Of a stretch of DNA of 64,000 bases, positions 25,487-33,629 are shown piece by piece. The stretch's first letter is position 1; each line of letters starts with the position of its first letter. The stretch comes from Pseudomonadota bacterium (lineage in GTDB: Bacteria > Pseudomonadota > Gammaproteobacteria > Burkholderiales > Burkholderiaceae_F). The notes below the pieces were generated by a model. That model was given only the letters and a program-made list of their open reading frames with translations, did not search any database and was not told the origin of the DNA. The stretch covers positions 7,681 through 71,680 of the forward strand of contig JAEZVV010000112.1 of assembly GCA_023443095.1 (NCBI GenBank). The letters are read 5' to 3'. A program made the translations under genes and the position numbers.

Positions 25487-26294
25487 CCGAGGGCGTGAAG
25501 AGCCAGGCGTCCATCGCCAACACGCCGGCGTCGACCCCGGCGTCGAAATGTTCAACGACGGGCGAGGGGCCGGCGGCGGCCCGGGCAAATGGCAGCGGCA
25601 GGAAGTGTTCGGGTGTCGGATGGGCACGCGCCGCATGCGGGGCGCGGGACCAGTCGGCGAGCGCCGCGCCGTTTTGGCTCAGCAAGGCCTGCCTCACCCA
25701 GTCGCGAAACTGCTCGACATAGGTCGCGGTCGGCACGCTGTCGTCGGTGGCCAGGCCGTGCTGCGACACATGGCCCATCCAGTCGCGCAGGTTGTGGGTG
25801 AGGTGGCCCGAGCCGACGATCAGGACACCGTCGTGCGCCAAGGGTGCGAGAGCGGCGCCGACCGCGAGCGTGTGTGGTGCCGGCAGATGGCTTTGCAGCG
25901 AGATCTGCACGACCGGGACGTCGGCGGCGGGGAACAGGTGCCGCAGCGGCGCCCAGGCGCCGTGGTCCAGGCCGCGCTGCGGATCGAGCGCGGCGGGCAG
26001 CCCCGCCTGTTGCAGCAGAGCGGCCGCTTGCTGCGCCAGCCACGGCGCGCCGGGGGCGGGGTAGCGGATCTGGTAGAGCTCGTCCGGAAAGCCGCCGAAG
26101 TCGTGGATCGTGGGGGGAGCGCTGCCGGCGGTGAGTGTGGGGACTGCGGTCTCCCAATGCGCCGAGGCGATCAGGATCGCGCGCGGCCGCGGCAGGCGCT
26201 GCCCCAGCTCCCGCCACAGGCGCGACGCGCGGGAGTCGAGCGTCGCATGCATGGGCGAACCGTGAGACACAAAAAGAGTGGGAAGCGTGGGCAT
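25473..26294 (-). CDS. class III extradiol ring-cleavage dioxygenase (DODA/YgiD-like)
   Basis: The product has 273 residues and begins TLFVSHGSPMHATL, the metal-binding His region of LigB-type dioxygenases. Other ligands and catalytic residues appear in ILIASAHWE, DFGGFPDELYQIRYPAPG, GLDHGAWAPLRHLFP, VQISLQSH and VGSGHLTHNL. Enzymes of this type open catechol rings (for example DOPA) with Fe(II) or Zn. A start at ATG 26342 would add 16 Pro-rich residues and overlap the upstream GST stop by ATGA; I prefer 26294 because the conserved strand starts right there. It is the last gene of the doxX-GST-dioxygenase operon, which suggests handling of quinones or aromatics. Confidence 0.87.
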   Translation of the reverse strand: MPTLPTLFVSHGSPMHATLDSRASRLWRELGQRLPRPRAILIASAHWETAVPTLTAGSAPPTIHDFGGFPDELYQIRYPAPGAPWLAQQAAALLQQAGLPAALDPQRGLDHGAWAPLRHLFPAADVPVVQISLQSHLPAPHTLAVGAALAPLAHDGVLIVGSGHLTHNLRDWMGHVSQHGLATDDSVPTATYVEQFRDWVRQALLSQNGAALADWSRAPHAARAHPTPEHFLPLPFARAAAGPSPVVEHFDAGVDAGVLAMDAWLFTPSATPG

Positions 26295-26338
26295 GGGGAA
26301 GGCAGCCGGGCCATCCGGCGATGGTCCGGCAGCGGGGT

Positions 26339-26944
26339 TCATTTGATCAGGTGTTCTTCCTTGAGCGCCTTCTGCGCTCCCGGGCGGGCGGCTACTTGGG
26401 CCATGAAACTGGTGAGCGTCGGCCAGCGCGCGATATCGATCCCGACCCATTGCCCCCAGTTCAGGATGGTGAAGAGATAGGCGTCGGCAACGCTGAAATC
26501 GCCCATCAGGTAGTCCTTGCTGCCGAGCTGGGCGGCCACGTAATCGAGCCGCTGGCCAATGAGGGTGCGCTGCGCCGCCTTCACGTCTTCGCTGCTGTCT
26601 TCCTTGAACAGCGGCGAAAACTGCTTGTGCAGTTCGGTCGAGATGAAGTTCAGCCACGACTGCAGCTGATAGCGCTCGAGCGAGCCGTTGGCGGGCGCAA
26701 GTTTGGCCGCCGGGGCCTGGTCGGCGATGTACTGGACGATCGCCGGGCCTTCGGTGAGCAAGACGCCGTTGTCGAGCAAGAGCGCGGGCACGTAGCCCTT
26801 GGGGTTGATGGCGTAGAAATCGCCCTCGTGCTGCGCCCGGTGCGACTTGAGGTCGACCTTTTCCAGCGTGTAGGGCAGGCCGGACTCGGCCAGGGCGATG
26901 TGCGGCGACAGCGAGCAGGCGGCGGGCGAGTAATAGAGTTTCAT
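26339..26944 (-). CDS. glutathione S-transferase (beta class)
   Basis: The product has 201 residues. The thioredoxin-fold domain begins MKLYYSPAACSLSPHIALAE with Cys10, the conserved beta-class catalytic Cys that can form a mixed disulfide with glutathione. NPKGYVPAL supplies the cis-Pro and TEGPAIVQYIAD the gamma-glutamyl contact (ExxAI). The helical C-terminal domain (YLMGDFSVADAYLFTILNW) carries the N-capping/hydrophobic staple motif. It conjugates glutathione to electrophiles or reduces quinone-type products in the cytoplasm. It sits between doxX (23 bp upstream) and the dioxygenase, under probable LysR control. Confidence 0.93.
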   Translation of the reverse strand: MKLYYSPAACSLSPHIALAESGLPYTLEKVDLKSHRAQHEGDFYAINPKGYVPALLLDNGVLLTEGPAIVQYIADQAPAAKLAPANGSLERYQLQSWLNFISTELHKQFSPLFKEDSSEDVKAAQRTLIGQRLDYVAAQLGSKDYLMGDFSVADAYLFTILNWGQWVGIDIARWPTLTSFMAQVAARPGAQKALKEEHLIK

Positions 26945-26967
26945 GGTGTCTCCAGCAAGAAAACGTT

Positions 26968-27402
26968 TCAGGCGCGGGCCAGGGTCGGGGTGGGACGGGC
27001 GCGCCGGCTCAGGGCGAAAGCGCCGTCGCCAAGCAGGGCTTGAACCGCGGCAGCGATCGACAGGAAGGCAGGATATTCCCAGCCGCCGCCTTTGCCGCTA
27101 AAGACCCAACCGTTGCCGAGGTGGGCCCAGGTCGCGCCGAGCAGGAAGGGCAGCAGGACCAGCGCCGCCCAGCGCGTCTGCACGCCCAGGATCAGCAGGG
27201 CGCCGCCCACCAGTTCGACTGCGAAGGTGAGGTAGGCGAGTTCGCCCGGCAGGCCGAGCGAGGCGAAATAGCCGGCGGCGCCGGGCAGGGTGAAGATCAG
27301 CCACTTCATGAGCGCGTGCGCGATCGCCATGGTGCCGAGGGCGAGGCGCAGGACGAAAGCGCCGTAAGCGGCGGTGCGGGTGTCGATGGGCGTGTCGATC
27401 AA
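26968..27402 (-). CDS. DoxX family membrane protein
   Basis: The product has 144 residues with four transmembrane helices. The pattern YGAFVLRLALGTMAIAHALMKW, GYFASLGLPGELAYLTFAVELVGGALLILG and RWAALVLLPFLLGATWAHLGNGWVFSGKGGGWEYP fits the DoxX/DoxD family, with the conserved GxHxxxK-like helix 1 and the ELVGGxLLxLG helix 2. DoxX-type proteins are linked to thiosulfate:quinone oxidation in archaea and to redox stress in bacteria, where the exact job is unclear. It is the first gene of the operon divergent from the LysR gene. Confidence 0.87.
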   Translation of the reverse strand: MIDTPIDTRTAAYGAFVLRLALGTMAIAHALMKWLIFTLPGAAGYFASLGLPGELAYLTFAVELVGGALLILGVQTRWAALVLLPFLLGATWAHLGNGWVFSGKGGGWEYPAFLSIAAAVQALLGDGAFALSRRARPTPTLARA

Positions 27403-27441
27403 GGTGGGCTCCGGGTGTGGCGGGACAGGAGCTCACTCTAG

Positions 27442-27462
27442 TTATCCCTTTTCGATGGATAA
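27442..27462. promoter_or_regulatory. candidate LysR operator between doxX and lysR
   Basis: The intergenic region holds the inverted repeat TTATCC-N9-GGATAA, which contains the T-N11-A core typical of LysR-type regulator sites, 40 bp from the doxX start and 47 bp from the LysR start. A 9-bp direct repeat GATCGGGAT lies at 27471-27479 and again at 27493-27501, a 22-bp period or two helical turns, so a second binding region is likely. Binding is inferred from layout. Confidence 0.62.
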
Positions 27463-27509
27463 AGGTGGATGATCGGGATGGTTTGTCTTGAAGATCGGGA
27501 TAATTGGGT

Positions 27510-28412
27510 ATGGATCGAATTGCCGCCATGTCGGCTTTTGTCCGGGTCGTCGAATCCGGCAGCTTTGTGGGGGCGGCCGAGCGGCTCGCCTTGTCGACGT
27601 CCTCGCTGTCGCGCCTAGTGGCCGAACTCGAGGCGCACCTGGGGGCGCGGCTACTGCAGCGGACCACGCGGCGGCTTTCTCTGACCGACGCCGGTCAGGC
27701 GTATTACGAGCGTTGCGTCCAACTGCTGGCCGACTTGGAGGAGGCCGAAGCCGCGGCCGGGGTGGCCGCGGCCAGCCCCAAGGGCAAGATCCGGCTGACC
27801 TGTTCGTATTTCATCGGCATCCACCGGATCGCGCCCGCGATCGCGCGCTTCGCCGCCCGCTACCCCGAGGTGAGGTTCGACGTGTCGGTGTCCGACCGCG
27901 TGGTCGACCTGGTGGAAGAAGGTTTCGATCTGGCCGTTCGGGTCGGTGCGCCCGGCAGCGAGCAGCTGGTCGCGCGGCGACTGGGACGGATCGAGATGTG
28001 GCTGGCCGCGGCGCCGGCCTACCTGGCGACCCACGGCCGGCCGCAGTCGCCCGGCGACCTGACCGACCACCGGCTGCTCAGCTACGCCAACGTCGCCAGC
28101 CCCTACCTGTGGCGGCTGGTCGGACCGGGCGGCGAGTCGCGTGAGGTGGCGGTGCGAGGGCCCTTGCATGCCAATAGCGGCGAGGTCCTGACCGCCGCTG
28201 CGGCGGCAGGGCTGGGCATCAACTGCGAGCCCGACTTCATGGTGGCGCCATTGATCGCCGCCGGCGCGCTCGAGCGGGTCTTGCCCGACTGGTCCGGTCC
28301 GGGCTCGGACATCCTGGTCGTGTATCCGAGCCGCCGCCACCTCTCGGCCAAGGTGCGGCTGTTCGTCGAACACCTGCTGCACGAGTTTTCGCCCGCTGCA
28401 CTGCAGCAATAG
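27510..28412 (+). CDS. LysR-family transcriptional regulator
   Basis: From ATG 27510 the product has 300 residues. The N-terminal winged helix-turn-helix reads FVRVVESGSFVGAAERLALSTSSLSRLVAELEAHLGARLLQRTTRRLSLTDAG, diagnostic of the AaeR/DntR-type LysR branch. The rest is the two-lobed effector domain (KIRLTCSYFIGIHRIAPAIARFAARYP and later VYPSRRHLSAKVRLFVEHL). It is divergent from doxX-GST-dioxygenase and most likely regulates it, with an aromatic or quinone effector (inference). The gene also precedes a TetR gene by about 110 bp but the two are probably separate units. Confidence 0.92.
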   Translation: MDRIAAMSAFVRVVESGSFVGAAERLALSTSSLSRLVAELEAHLGARLLQRTTRRLSLTDAGQAYYERCVQLLADLEEAEAAAGVAAASPKGKIRLTCSYFIGIHRIAPAIARFAARYPEVRFDVSVSDRVVDLVEEGFDLAVRVGAPGSEQLVARRLGRIEMWLAAAPAYLATHGRPQSPGDLTDHRLLSYANVASPYLWRLVGPGGESREVAVRGPLHANSGEVLTAAAAAGLGINCEPDFMVAPLIAAGALERVLPDWSGPGSDILVVYPSRRHLSAKVRLFVEHLLHEFSPAALQQ

Positions 28413-28464
28413 AAGTGCGGCTCTAGTTGCTGGCGTTGACGCACGGCCGTTCGAGGAAAATAGT

Positions 28465-28472
28465 ACGATCGT
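28465..28472. promoter_or_regulatory. palindrome upstream of the TetR gene
   Basis: ACGATCGT is a perfect 8-bp palindrome in the short gap before the TetR gene, within AGTACGATCGTTCG, an AT-rich island in GC-rich surroundings. It is 53 bp upstream of the ATG. Autorepression by the TetR protein would fit, but the site is short and could be chance. Confidence 0.35.
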
Positions 28473-28524
28473 TCGTCTTTTTCGAGAAGGCGGCATTGAT
28501 ACTCGTCAAGCCGGGCCGACCCTG

Positions 28525-29238
28525 ATGTCTTTGACCAACGCTTTGCAATCGCTCGCTGCGCCCTTGCGTACCCGCAAGGGCGAAACGACGCGCGCGGCGA
28601 TCGTCCTGGTGGCGGTGGCGATTGCCCGGCGCGACGGCCTGGAAGGCCTGACCATAGGCTCGGTGGCCGAAGGCGCGGGCATGAGCAAAAGCGGCGTGTT
28701 CGCGCATTTCGGTTCGCGCGAAGATCTGCAGCTGGCCGTGCTCAAGGCCTACGCCGAGCGCTTCGTCGACGAGGTGCTGCGGCCGGCGGTGCGCGAGCCG
28801 CGCGGCCTGCCGCGCCTGAACGCGATACTCGAGAACTGGCTTGATTTCCTGGTACGGGAGATCGAGCAAGGTTGTTTGATGATCTCCGGCGCGAGCGAAT
28901 ACGACGACCGCCCCGGCGCCTTGCGCGACGCGATGGTGGCGATCGTCAACGGCTGGAACCAGGAACTGCTGCGCGCGATCGAACTCGGCAAGACCGAAGG
29001 CCATCTGCTGGCCGAGGCCGACAGCGAACAGCTCGCTTTCGAAATCTACGGCCTGATGCTCGCGATGCATCAGGAAGCCCGCCTGCTGCGTTCGGCCAAG
29101 AGTCCGACCCACGCGCGCCGCGGTCTGGAACGAATCATTTCCGGCGCGCTGGCTGTCCAGCCCGCCGTTTTCTCCCCCTCCCGCTCCGCTTCGGCCGCCC
29201 GCAAGTCGGCTTCGGCATCCAAGTCCTCCAGGAGATAA
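28525..29238 (+). CDS. TetR-family regulator of the beta-oxidation operon
   Basis: The product has 237 residues. The N-terminal helix-turn-helix is AAIVLVAVAIARRDGLEGLTIGSVAEGAGMSKSGVFAHFGSREDLQLAVLKA, followed by an all-helical ligand domain (LENWLDFLVREIEQGCLMISGASEYDDRPGALRD) of the type seen in fatty acid responsive TetR proteins. The last 25 residues are Ser/Ala/Lys-rich and look disordered. The stop is 3 bp before the acyl-CoA dehydrogenase gene, so it is the first gene of the operon and probably its repressor, with acyl-CoA as inducer (inference). Confidence 0.9.
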   Translation: MSLTNALQSLAAPLRTRKGETTRAAIVLVAVAIARRDGLEGLTIGSVAEGAGMSKSGVFAHFGSREDLQLAVLKAYAERFVDEVLRPAVREPRGLPRLNAILENWLDFLVREIEQGCLMISGASEYDDRPGALRDAMVAIVNGWNQELLRAIELGKTEGHLLAEADSEQLAFEIYGLMLAMHQEARLLRSAKSPTHARRGLERIISGALAVQPAVFSPSRSASAARKSASASKSSRR

Positions 29239-29241
29239 GCC

Positions 29242-31053
29242 ATGCCTGTCTACAAGGCTCCTTTGCGCGACCAACAGTTCGTCATCCATGAAGTGCTGGG
29301 CGCCGTCGATGCCCTCAAGGCGATGCCTGACTACGCCGACATCGATGCCGACACGATCAACGCCGTGGTCGAAGAGGCCGGCAAGTTCTGCGCCGAAGTG
29401 CTGCACCCGATCAACCGCTCGGGCGACGAAGAGGGTTGCACCTACGACCCCGTCACCCATGCGGTGAAGACCCCGACCGGCTTCAAGGAGGCTTTCGACC
29501 AGTTCCGCGAGGCCGGCTGGCAAGGCCTGGCCTGCGACCCCGCCTACGGCGGCCAAGGTCTGCCGAACCTGCTGCAGATCGCTTTCTACGAGATGCAGTA
29601 TTCGACCAACCAGGCCTGGGCGATGTACCCGGGCCTGACGATCGGCGCCTACGAGTGCCTGCATACCCACGGCAGCGAAGCGATCAAGAGTCTCTACCTG
29701 CCCAAGCTGGTCTCGGGCGAATGGACTGGCACGATGTGCCTGACCGAGCCGCACAGCGGCACCGACCTCGGCCTCTTGCGCACCAAGGCCGAGCCCCTGG
29801 GCGACGGCAGCTATTCGATCACCGGCGAGAAGATCTTCATCTCCTCGGGTGAACACGACATGGCCGACAACATCGTCCACCTGGTGCTGGCGCGTCTGCC
29901 CGATGCTCCCGCCGGCACCAAGGGCATCTCGCTGTTCGTCGTGCCTAAGCGCCTGCCGGTCGGCGAGGGTGAAACCGCCACCGCGGGCGAGGCCAACGGA
30001 ATTTTCTGCGGCGCGATCGAACACAAGATGGGAATCAACGGCAACTCGACCTGCCAGATGGTTCTGCAGGGCGCGAAGGGCTGGATGGTCGGCGAGCCGA
30101 ACAAGGGCTTGAACGCCATGTTCGTCATGATGAACGGTGCGCGTCTGGGGGTTGGCGTGCAGGGCCTGGGCATCAGCGAAGTGGCCTATCAGAACGCCGC
30201 CGCTTACGCCAAGGACCGCTTGCAGATGCGGGCGCTGACCGGCGCGGTGGCGCCGGACAAGCCGGCCGACCCGATCATCGTCCACCCCGACGTGCGCCGC
30301 ATGCTGCTGTCGGCGCGGGCTTACGCCGAAGGCGGCCGCGCGTTCAGTTACTGGGTCGCCCTGATGGCCGACCAGCAGCTGCATGGCGCGACCGAAGAAG
30401 ATCGCAAGTTCGGCGCCGACATGATGGCGTTGATGACCCCGATCGTTAAGGCCTTCCTGACCGACAACGGCTACCAGGCGGCGACCGAATGCCAGCAGGT
30501 CTTCGGCGGCCACGGCTACATTCGCGAGTGGGGCATGGAGCAGTTCGTGCGCGACGCTCGCATCAACATGATCTACGAGGGCACCAACGGCATTCAGTCG
30601 CTCGATCTGCTGGGCCGCAAGGTCCTGATGGACAACGGCTCCAAGCTGCGCAAGTTCGGCAAGCTGGTGACCGACTTCATCGAGGACAACGGCACCGACA
30701 TGGAGATGGAGGAGTTCATCGCTCCGCTCGCCGATATCGGCGACAAGGTGACCAAGCTCTCGACCGAGATCGGCATGAAGGCCTTCGGCAACCCCAACGA
30801 GGCTGGCGGCGCCTCGGTCGACTACCTGCGCGTGGTCGGCCACCTGGTGTTCGCCTACTTCTGGGCGCGCATGGCCAAGGTGGCGCTCGACCGCATCAAC
30901 GCCGACGGCGCCAGTGTCGATCCGTTCTACGTCGCCAAGCTGCACACCGCCCGCTTCTACTTCCAGAAGCTGCTGCCCGAGACCGCTTCGCGCATCCGCA
31001 CCGCGCGCGCCGGCGTCAAGAGCGTGATGGAAATGCCGGCGGAGATGTTCTAA
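29242..31053 (+). CDS. acyl-CoA dehydrogenase with C-terminal extension (FadE-like)
   Basis: The product has 603 residues. It carries the FAD-binding acyl-CoA dehydrogenase fold: AWAMYPGLTIGAYECL, MCLTEPHSGTDLGLLRTKAEPLGDGSYSITGEKIFISSGEHD, GVQGLGISEVAYQNA and GHGYIREWGMEQFVRDARINMIYEGTNGIQ, whose Glu in YEGTNG is the catalytic base. The extra C-terminal helical domain (about 460-600) is typical of the long DmdC/FadE-like branch. It makes the trans-2-enoyl-CoA in fatty acid degradation. It follows the TetR gene with a 3-bp gap and is followed by the FadN-like gene. Confidence 0.93.
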   Translation: MPVYKAPLRDQQFVIHEVLGAVDALKAMPDYADIDADTINAVVEEAGKFCAEVLHPINRSGDEEGCTYDPVTHAVKTPTGFKEAFDQFREAGWQGLACDPAYGGQGLPNLLQIAFYEMQYSTNQAWAMYPGLTIGAYECLHTHGSEAIKSLYLPKLVSGEWTGTMCLTEPHSGTDLGLLRTKAEPLGDGSYSITGEKIFISSGEHDMADNIVHLVLARLPDAPAGTKGISLFVVPKRLPVGEGETATAGEANGIFCGAIEHKMGINGNSTCQMVLQGAKGWMVGEPNKGLNAMFVMMNGARLGVGVQGLGISEVAYQNAAAYAKDRLQMRALTGAVAPDKPADPIIVHPDVRRMLLSARAYAEGGRAFSYWVALMADQQLHGATEEDRKFGADMMALMTPIVKAFLTDNGYQAATECQQVFGGHGYIREWGMEQFVRDARINMIYEGTNGIQSLDLLGRKVLMDNGSKLRKFGKLVTDFIEDNGTDMEMEEFIAPLADIGDKVTKLSTEIGMKAFGNPNEAGGASVDYLRVVGHLVFAYFWARMAKVALDRINADGASVDPFYVAKLHTARFYFQKLLPETASRIRTARAGVKSVMEMPAEMF

Positions 31054-31146
31054 CGATTGGCCCGGCGCGCCGCGGCCCCGAAAAGGCTGCGGCGCCTTGC
31101 TGTTGCATCACCGAACACGGATCACCCATATCCTCCAGGAGACCTC

Positions 31147-33558
31147 ATGAGTAACTTCATCGTCCGCAAGGTCGCAGTGCTGGGCGCCGGCGTGATGGGC
31201 GCGCAGATTGCCGCCCATTGCGTGAACGCCAAGGTGCCGGTCGTGTTGTTCGACCTGCCCGCCAAGGAAGGCAACAAGAACGGCATCGTTCTCAAGGCCA
31301 TCGAGAACCTCAAGAAGCTCAATCCCGCGCCGCTTGGCAACAAGGATGACGCGCAGTTCATCGAGGTTGCCAACTATGAGGACGACCTCGCCAAGCTGGC
31401 CGACTGCGACCTGATCATCGAAGCGATCGCCGAGCGCATGGACTGGAAGCACGACCTGTACAAGAAGGTCGGCCCCTTCGTTTCGGCCAACGCGATCTTC
31501 GCGTCGAACACCTCGGGCCTGCCGATCGAGCAGCTCTCGACCGTGATGGACGAAGGCCTGAAGACCCGCTTCTGCGGCGTGCACTTCTTCAATCCGCCGC
31601 GCTACATGCACCTGGTCGAGCTGATCCCGACCCCGGCGACCGAGCCGGCCATCATGGACAAGCTCGAGACCTTCCTCACCAGCACCCTCGGCAAGGGCGT
31701 GGTGCGAGCCAAGGACACTCCGAACTTCATCGCCAACCGGGTCGGCATCTTCGGCATGCTCGCGACCTTCAAGGAAGCGGAGAAGTACGGCCTGGGCTAC
31801 GACGTGGTCGACGACCTCACGGGCAGCAAGCTCGGCCGCGCCAAGAGCGCGACCTTCCGCACCGCCGACGTCGTGGGTCTGGACACCATGGCGCATGTCA
31901 TCAAGACCATGCGCGACACGCTGCCCGCCTCGATCGACCCGTTCGCCGCTCACTTCGGCACGCCGGTTGTGCTCGAGAAGCTGATCGCCGCCGGCGCCCT
32001 GGGCGCCAAGACCAAGGCCGGCTTCTACAAGAAGGACGGCAAGATCATCAAGGTGATCAACCCCGCTACCGGCGAATACGTCGAAGGCGGCGGCAAGGCC
32101 GACGACATCATCGTCCGCATCCTCAAAAAGAAGGATCCGGCCGAGCGCCTGAAGCTGCTGCGTGAAACCAAGCACCCTCAGGCCAAGTTCCTGTGGGCGA
32201 TCTTCCGCGACGCCTTCCACTACATCGCGGTCCACCTCGAGACCATTGCCGACACCGCGCGCGAAGTCGACTTCGGCCTGCGCTGGGGCTTCGGCTGGGC
32301 TACCGGCCCGTTCGAAGTCTGGCAATCGGCAGGCTGGAAGCAGGTCGCCGAATGGGTCAAGGCCGACATCGACGCCGGCGAAGCGCTCTCGACCGCGCCG
32401 CTGCCCGCGTGGGTGTTCGAAGGCCCGGTGGCCGAGCGTGGCGGCGTGCACCAACCCGAGGGCTCGTGGTCGCCCGCGCAAGGCAAGTTCGTTCCGCGCT
32501 CCGACCTGCCGGTCTACGCCAAGCAGATCTTCCGCGCGCCGCTGGTGGGCGAAAACTCGTCCACCGGCCACAACGGCGGCTCGACCGTGTTCGAGGACGA
32601 ATCGGTCCGCCTCTTCACCGTGGCGCAGCAGCCCGAGGTGTTGATCATCTCTTTGAAGAGCAAAATGCACACGATCGGACCGGGCGTGGTTGCCGGTCTG
32701 CTGCAGGCGCTTGAGCTCGCCGAGAAGCAATACAAGGCCCTGGTGGTGTGGTCGCCCGACGAGCCTTTCTCGGCCGGTGCCGACCTGGCGGCGATGCTGC
32801 CGGTCTTCATGTCGGGCGGCGTGAAGGCGATCGGTGCCGAAGAAAAGAAGCTGCAGGACGCCTTCATGCGCCTGAAATACGCGCAGGTTCCGGTGGTCTC
32901 GGCCGTCAGCGGCCTAGCGCTGGGCGGCGGCTGCGAACTGCTGCTGCATTCGGCCAAGCGTGTCGCCAGCCTCGAGAGCTACATCGGTCTGGTGGAAGTG
33001 GGTGTAGGCCTGCTGCCGGGCGCGGGAGGCTTGAAGGAAGGCGCGATCCGCGCGGGTCTTGCTGCGCAAGCCGCCGGCAGCAACGACGTGCTGAGCTTCC
33101 TCAAGGGTTGGTTCCTCAATGCCGCGATGGCCAATGTCGGCAAGTCGGCGCTCGAAGGCCGCACCATGGGCTGGCTGCTGCCCTCCGACGTGGTGGTTTT
33201 CAACAGCTACGAGCTGCTGTGGACCGCGCTCAAGGAAGCTGCGGCGATGGCCGACGCCGGCTACCGCCCGCCGCTGAAACTCAAGGGCGTGCCGGTCGCC
33301 GGCCGCTCGGGCCTGGCGACGATCAAGGCGCAGTTGGTTGGCATGCGTGACGGCGGCTTCATCAGCGCGCACGACTACTTCATCGCTAGCCGCATCGCCG
33401 AAGTGATGTGCGGCGGCGACGTCGAAGCCGGCAGCCTGGTCGACGAACAGTGGCTGCTCGACCTGGAGCGCAAGTACTTCATGGAGCTGGTCAATCACCC
33501 CAAGAGCCAGGAACGCATGATGGGCATGATGCAGACCGGCAAGCCGGTGCGTAACTAA
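31147..33558 (+). CDS. 3-hydroxyacyl-CoA dehydrogenase/enoyl-CoA hydratase (FadN-like)
   Basis: From ATG 31147 (AGGAGACCTC directly upstream) the product has 803 residues. The Rossmann dehydrogenase is first (VAVLGAGVMGAQIAAHCVNAKVPVVLFDL) with GVHFFNPPRYMHLVELIPT, then the C-terminal dehydrogenase domain, and a crotonase domain near the end (VVWSPDEPFSAGADLAAML, LALGGGCELLLHSAKR). This dehydrogenase-then-hydratase order is that of Bacillus FadN, opposite to E. coli FadB. It performs the two middle steps of beta-oxidation. An inverted repeat lies between this gene and the thiolase gene. Confidence 0.93.
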   Translation: MSNFIVRKVAVLGAGVMGAQIAAHCVNAKVPVVLFDLPAKEGNKNGIVLKAIENLKKLNPAPLGNKDDAQFIEVANYEDDLAKLADCDLIIEAIAERMDWKHDLYKKVGPFVSANAIFASNTSGLPIEQLSTVMDEGLKTRFCGVHFFNPPRYMHLVELIPTPATEPAIMDKLETFLTSTLGKGVVRAKDTPNFIANRVGIFGMLATFKEAEKYGLGYDVVDDLTGSKLGRAKSATFRTADVVGLDTMAHVIKTMRDTLPASIDPFAAHFGTPVVLEKLIAAGALGAKTKAGFYKKDGKIIKVINPATGEYVEGGGKADDIIVRILKKKDPAERLKLLRETKHPQAKFLWAIFRDAFHYIAVHLETIADTAREVDFGLRWGFGWATGPFEVWQSAGWKQVAEWVKADIDAGEALSTAPLPAWVFEGPVAERGGVHQPEGSWSPAQGKFVPRSDLPVYAKQIFRAPLVGENSSTGHNGGSTVFEDESVRLFTVAQQPEVLIISLKSKMHTIGPGVVAGLLQALELAEKQYKALVVWSPDEPFSAGADLAAMLPVFMSGGVKAIGAEEKKLQDAFMRLKYAQVPVVSAVSGLALGGGCELLLHSAKRVASLESYIGLVEVGVGLLPGAGGLKEGAIRAGLAAQAAGSNDVLSFLKGWFLNAAMANVGKSALEGRTMGWLLPSDVVVFNSYELLWTALKEAAAMADAGYRPPLKLKGVPVAGRSGLATIKAQLVGMRDGGFISAHDYFIASRIAEVMCGGDVEAGSLVDEQWLLDLERKYFMELVNHPKSQERMMGMMQTGKPVRN

Positions 33559-33560
33559 TT

Positions 33561-33611
33561 CGTGATCCGTGAGCCGCTCGCCGCGCCTGACCGCGTGGCG
33601 AGGCGATCACG
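33561..33611. other. intercistronic stem-loop between fadN-like and fadA-like genes
   Basis: CGTGATC at 33561-33567 pairs with GATCACG at 33605-33611, and inside it CTCGCC (33577-33582) pairs with GGCGAG (33597-33602) with further GC pairs, making a long hairpin of about 17 pairs. No T-run follows. It may stabilise the upstream mRNA 3' end or tune the relative expression of the two genes. Confidence 0.7.
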
Positions 33612-33629
33612 AACAGGAGACTTAAACAC

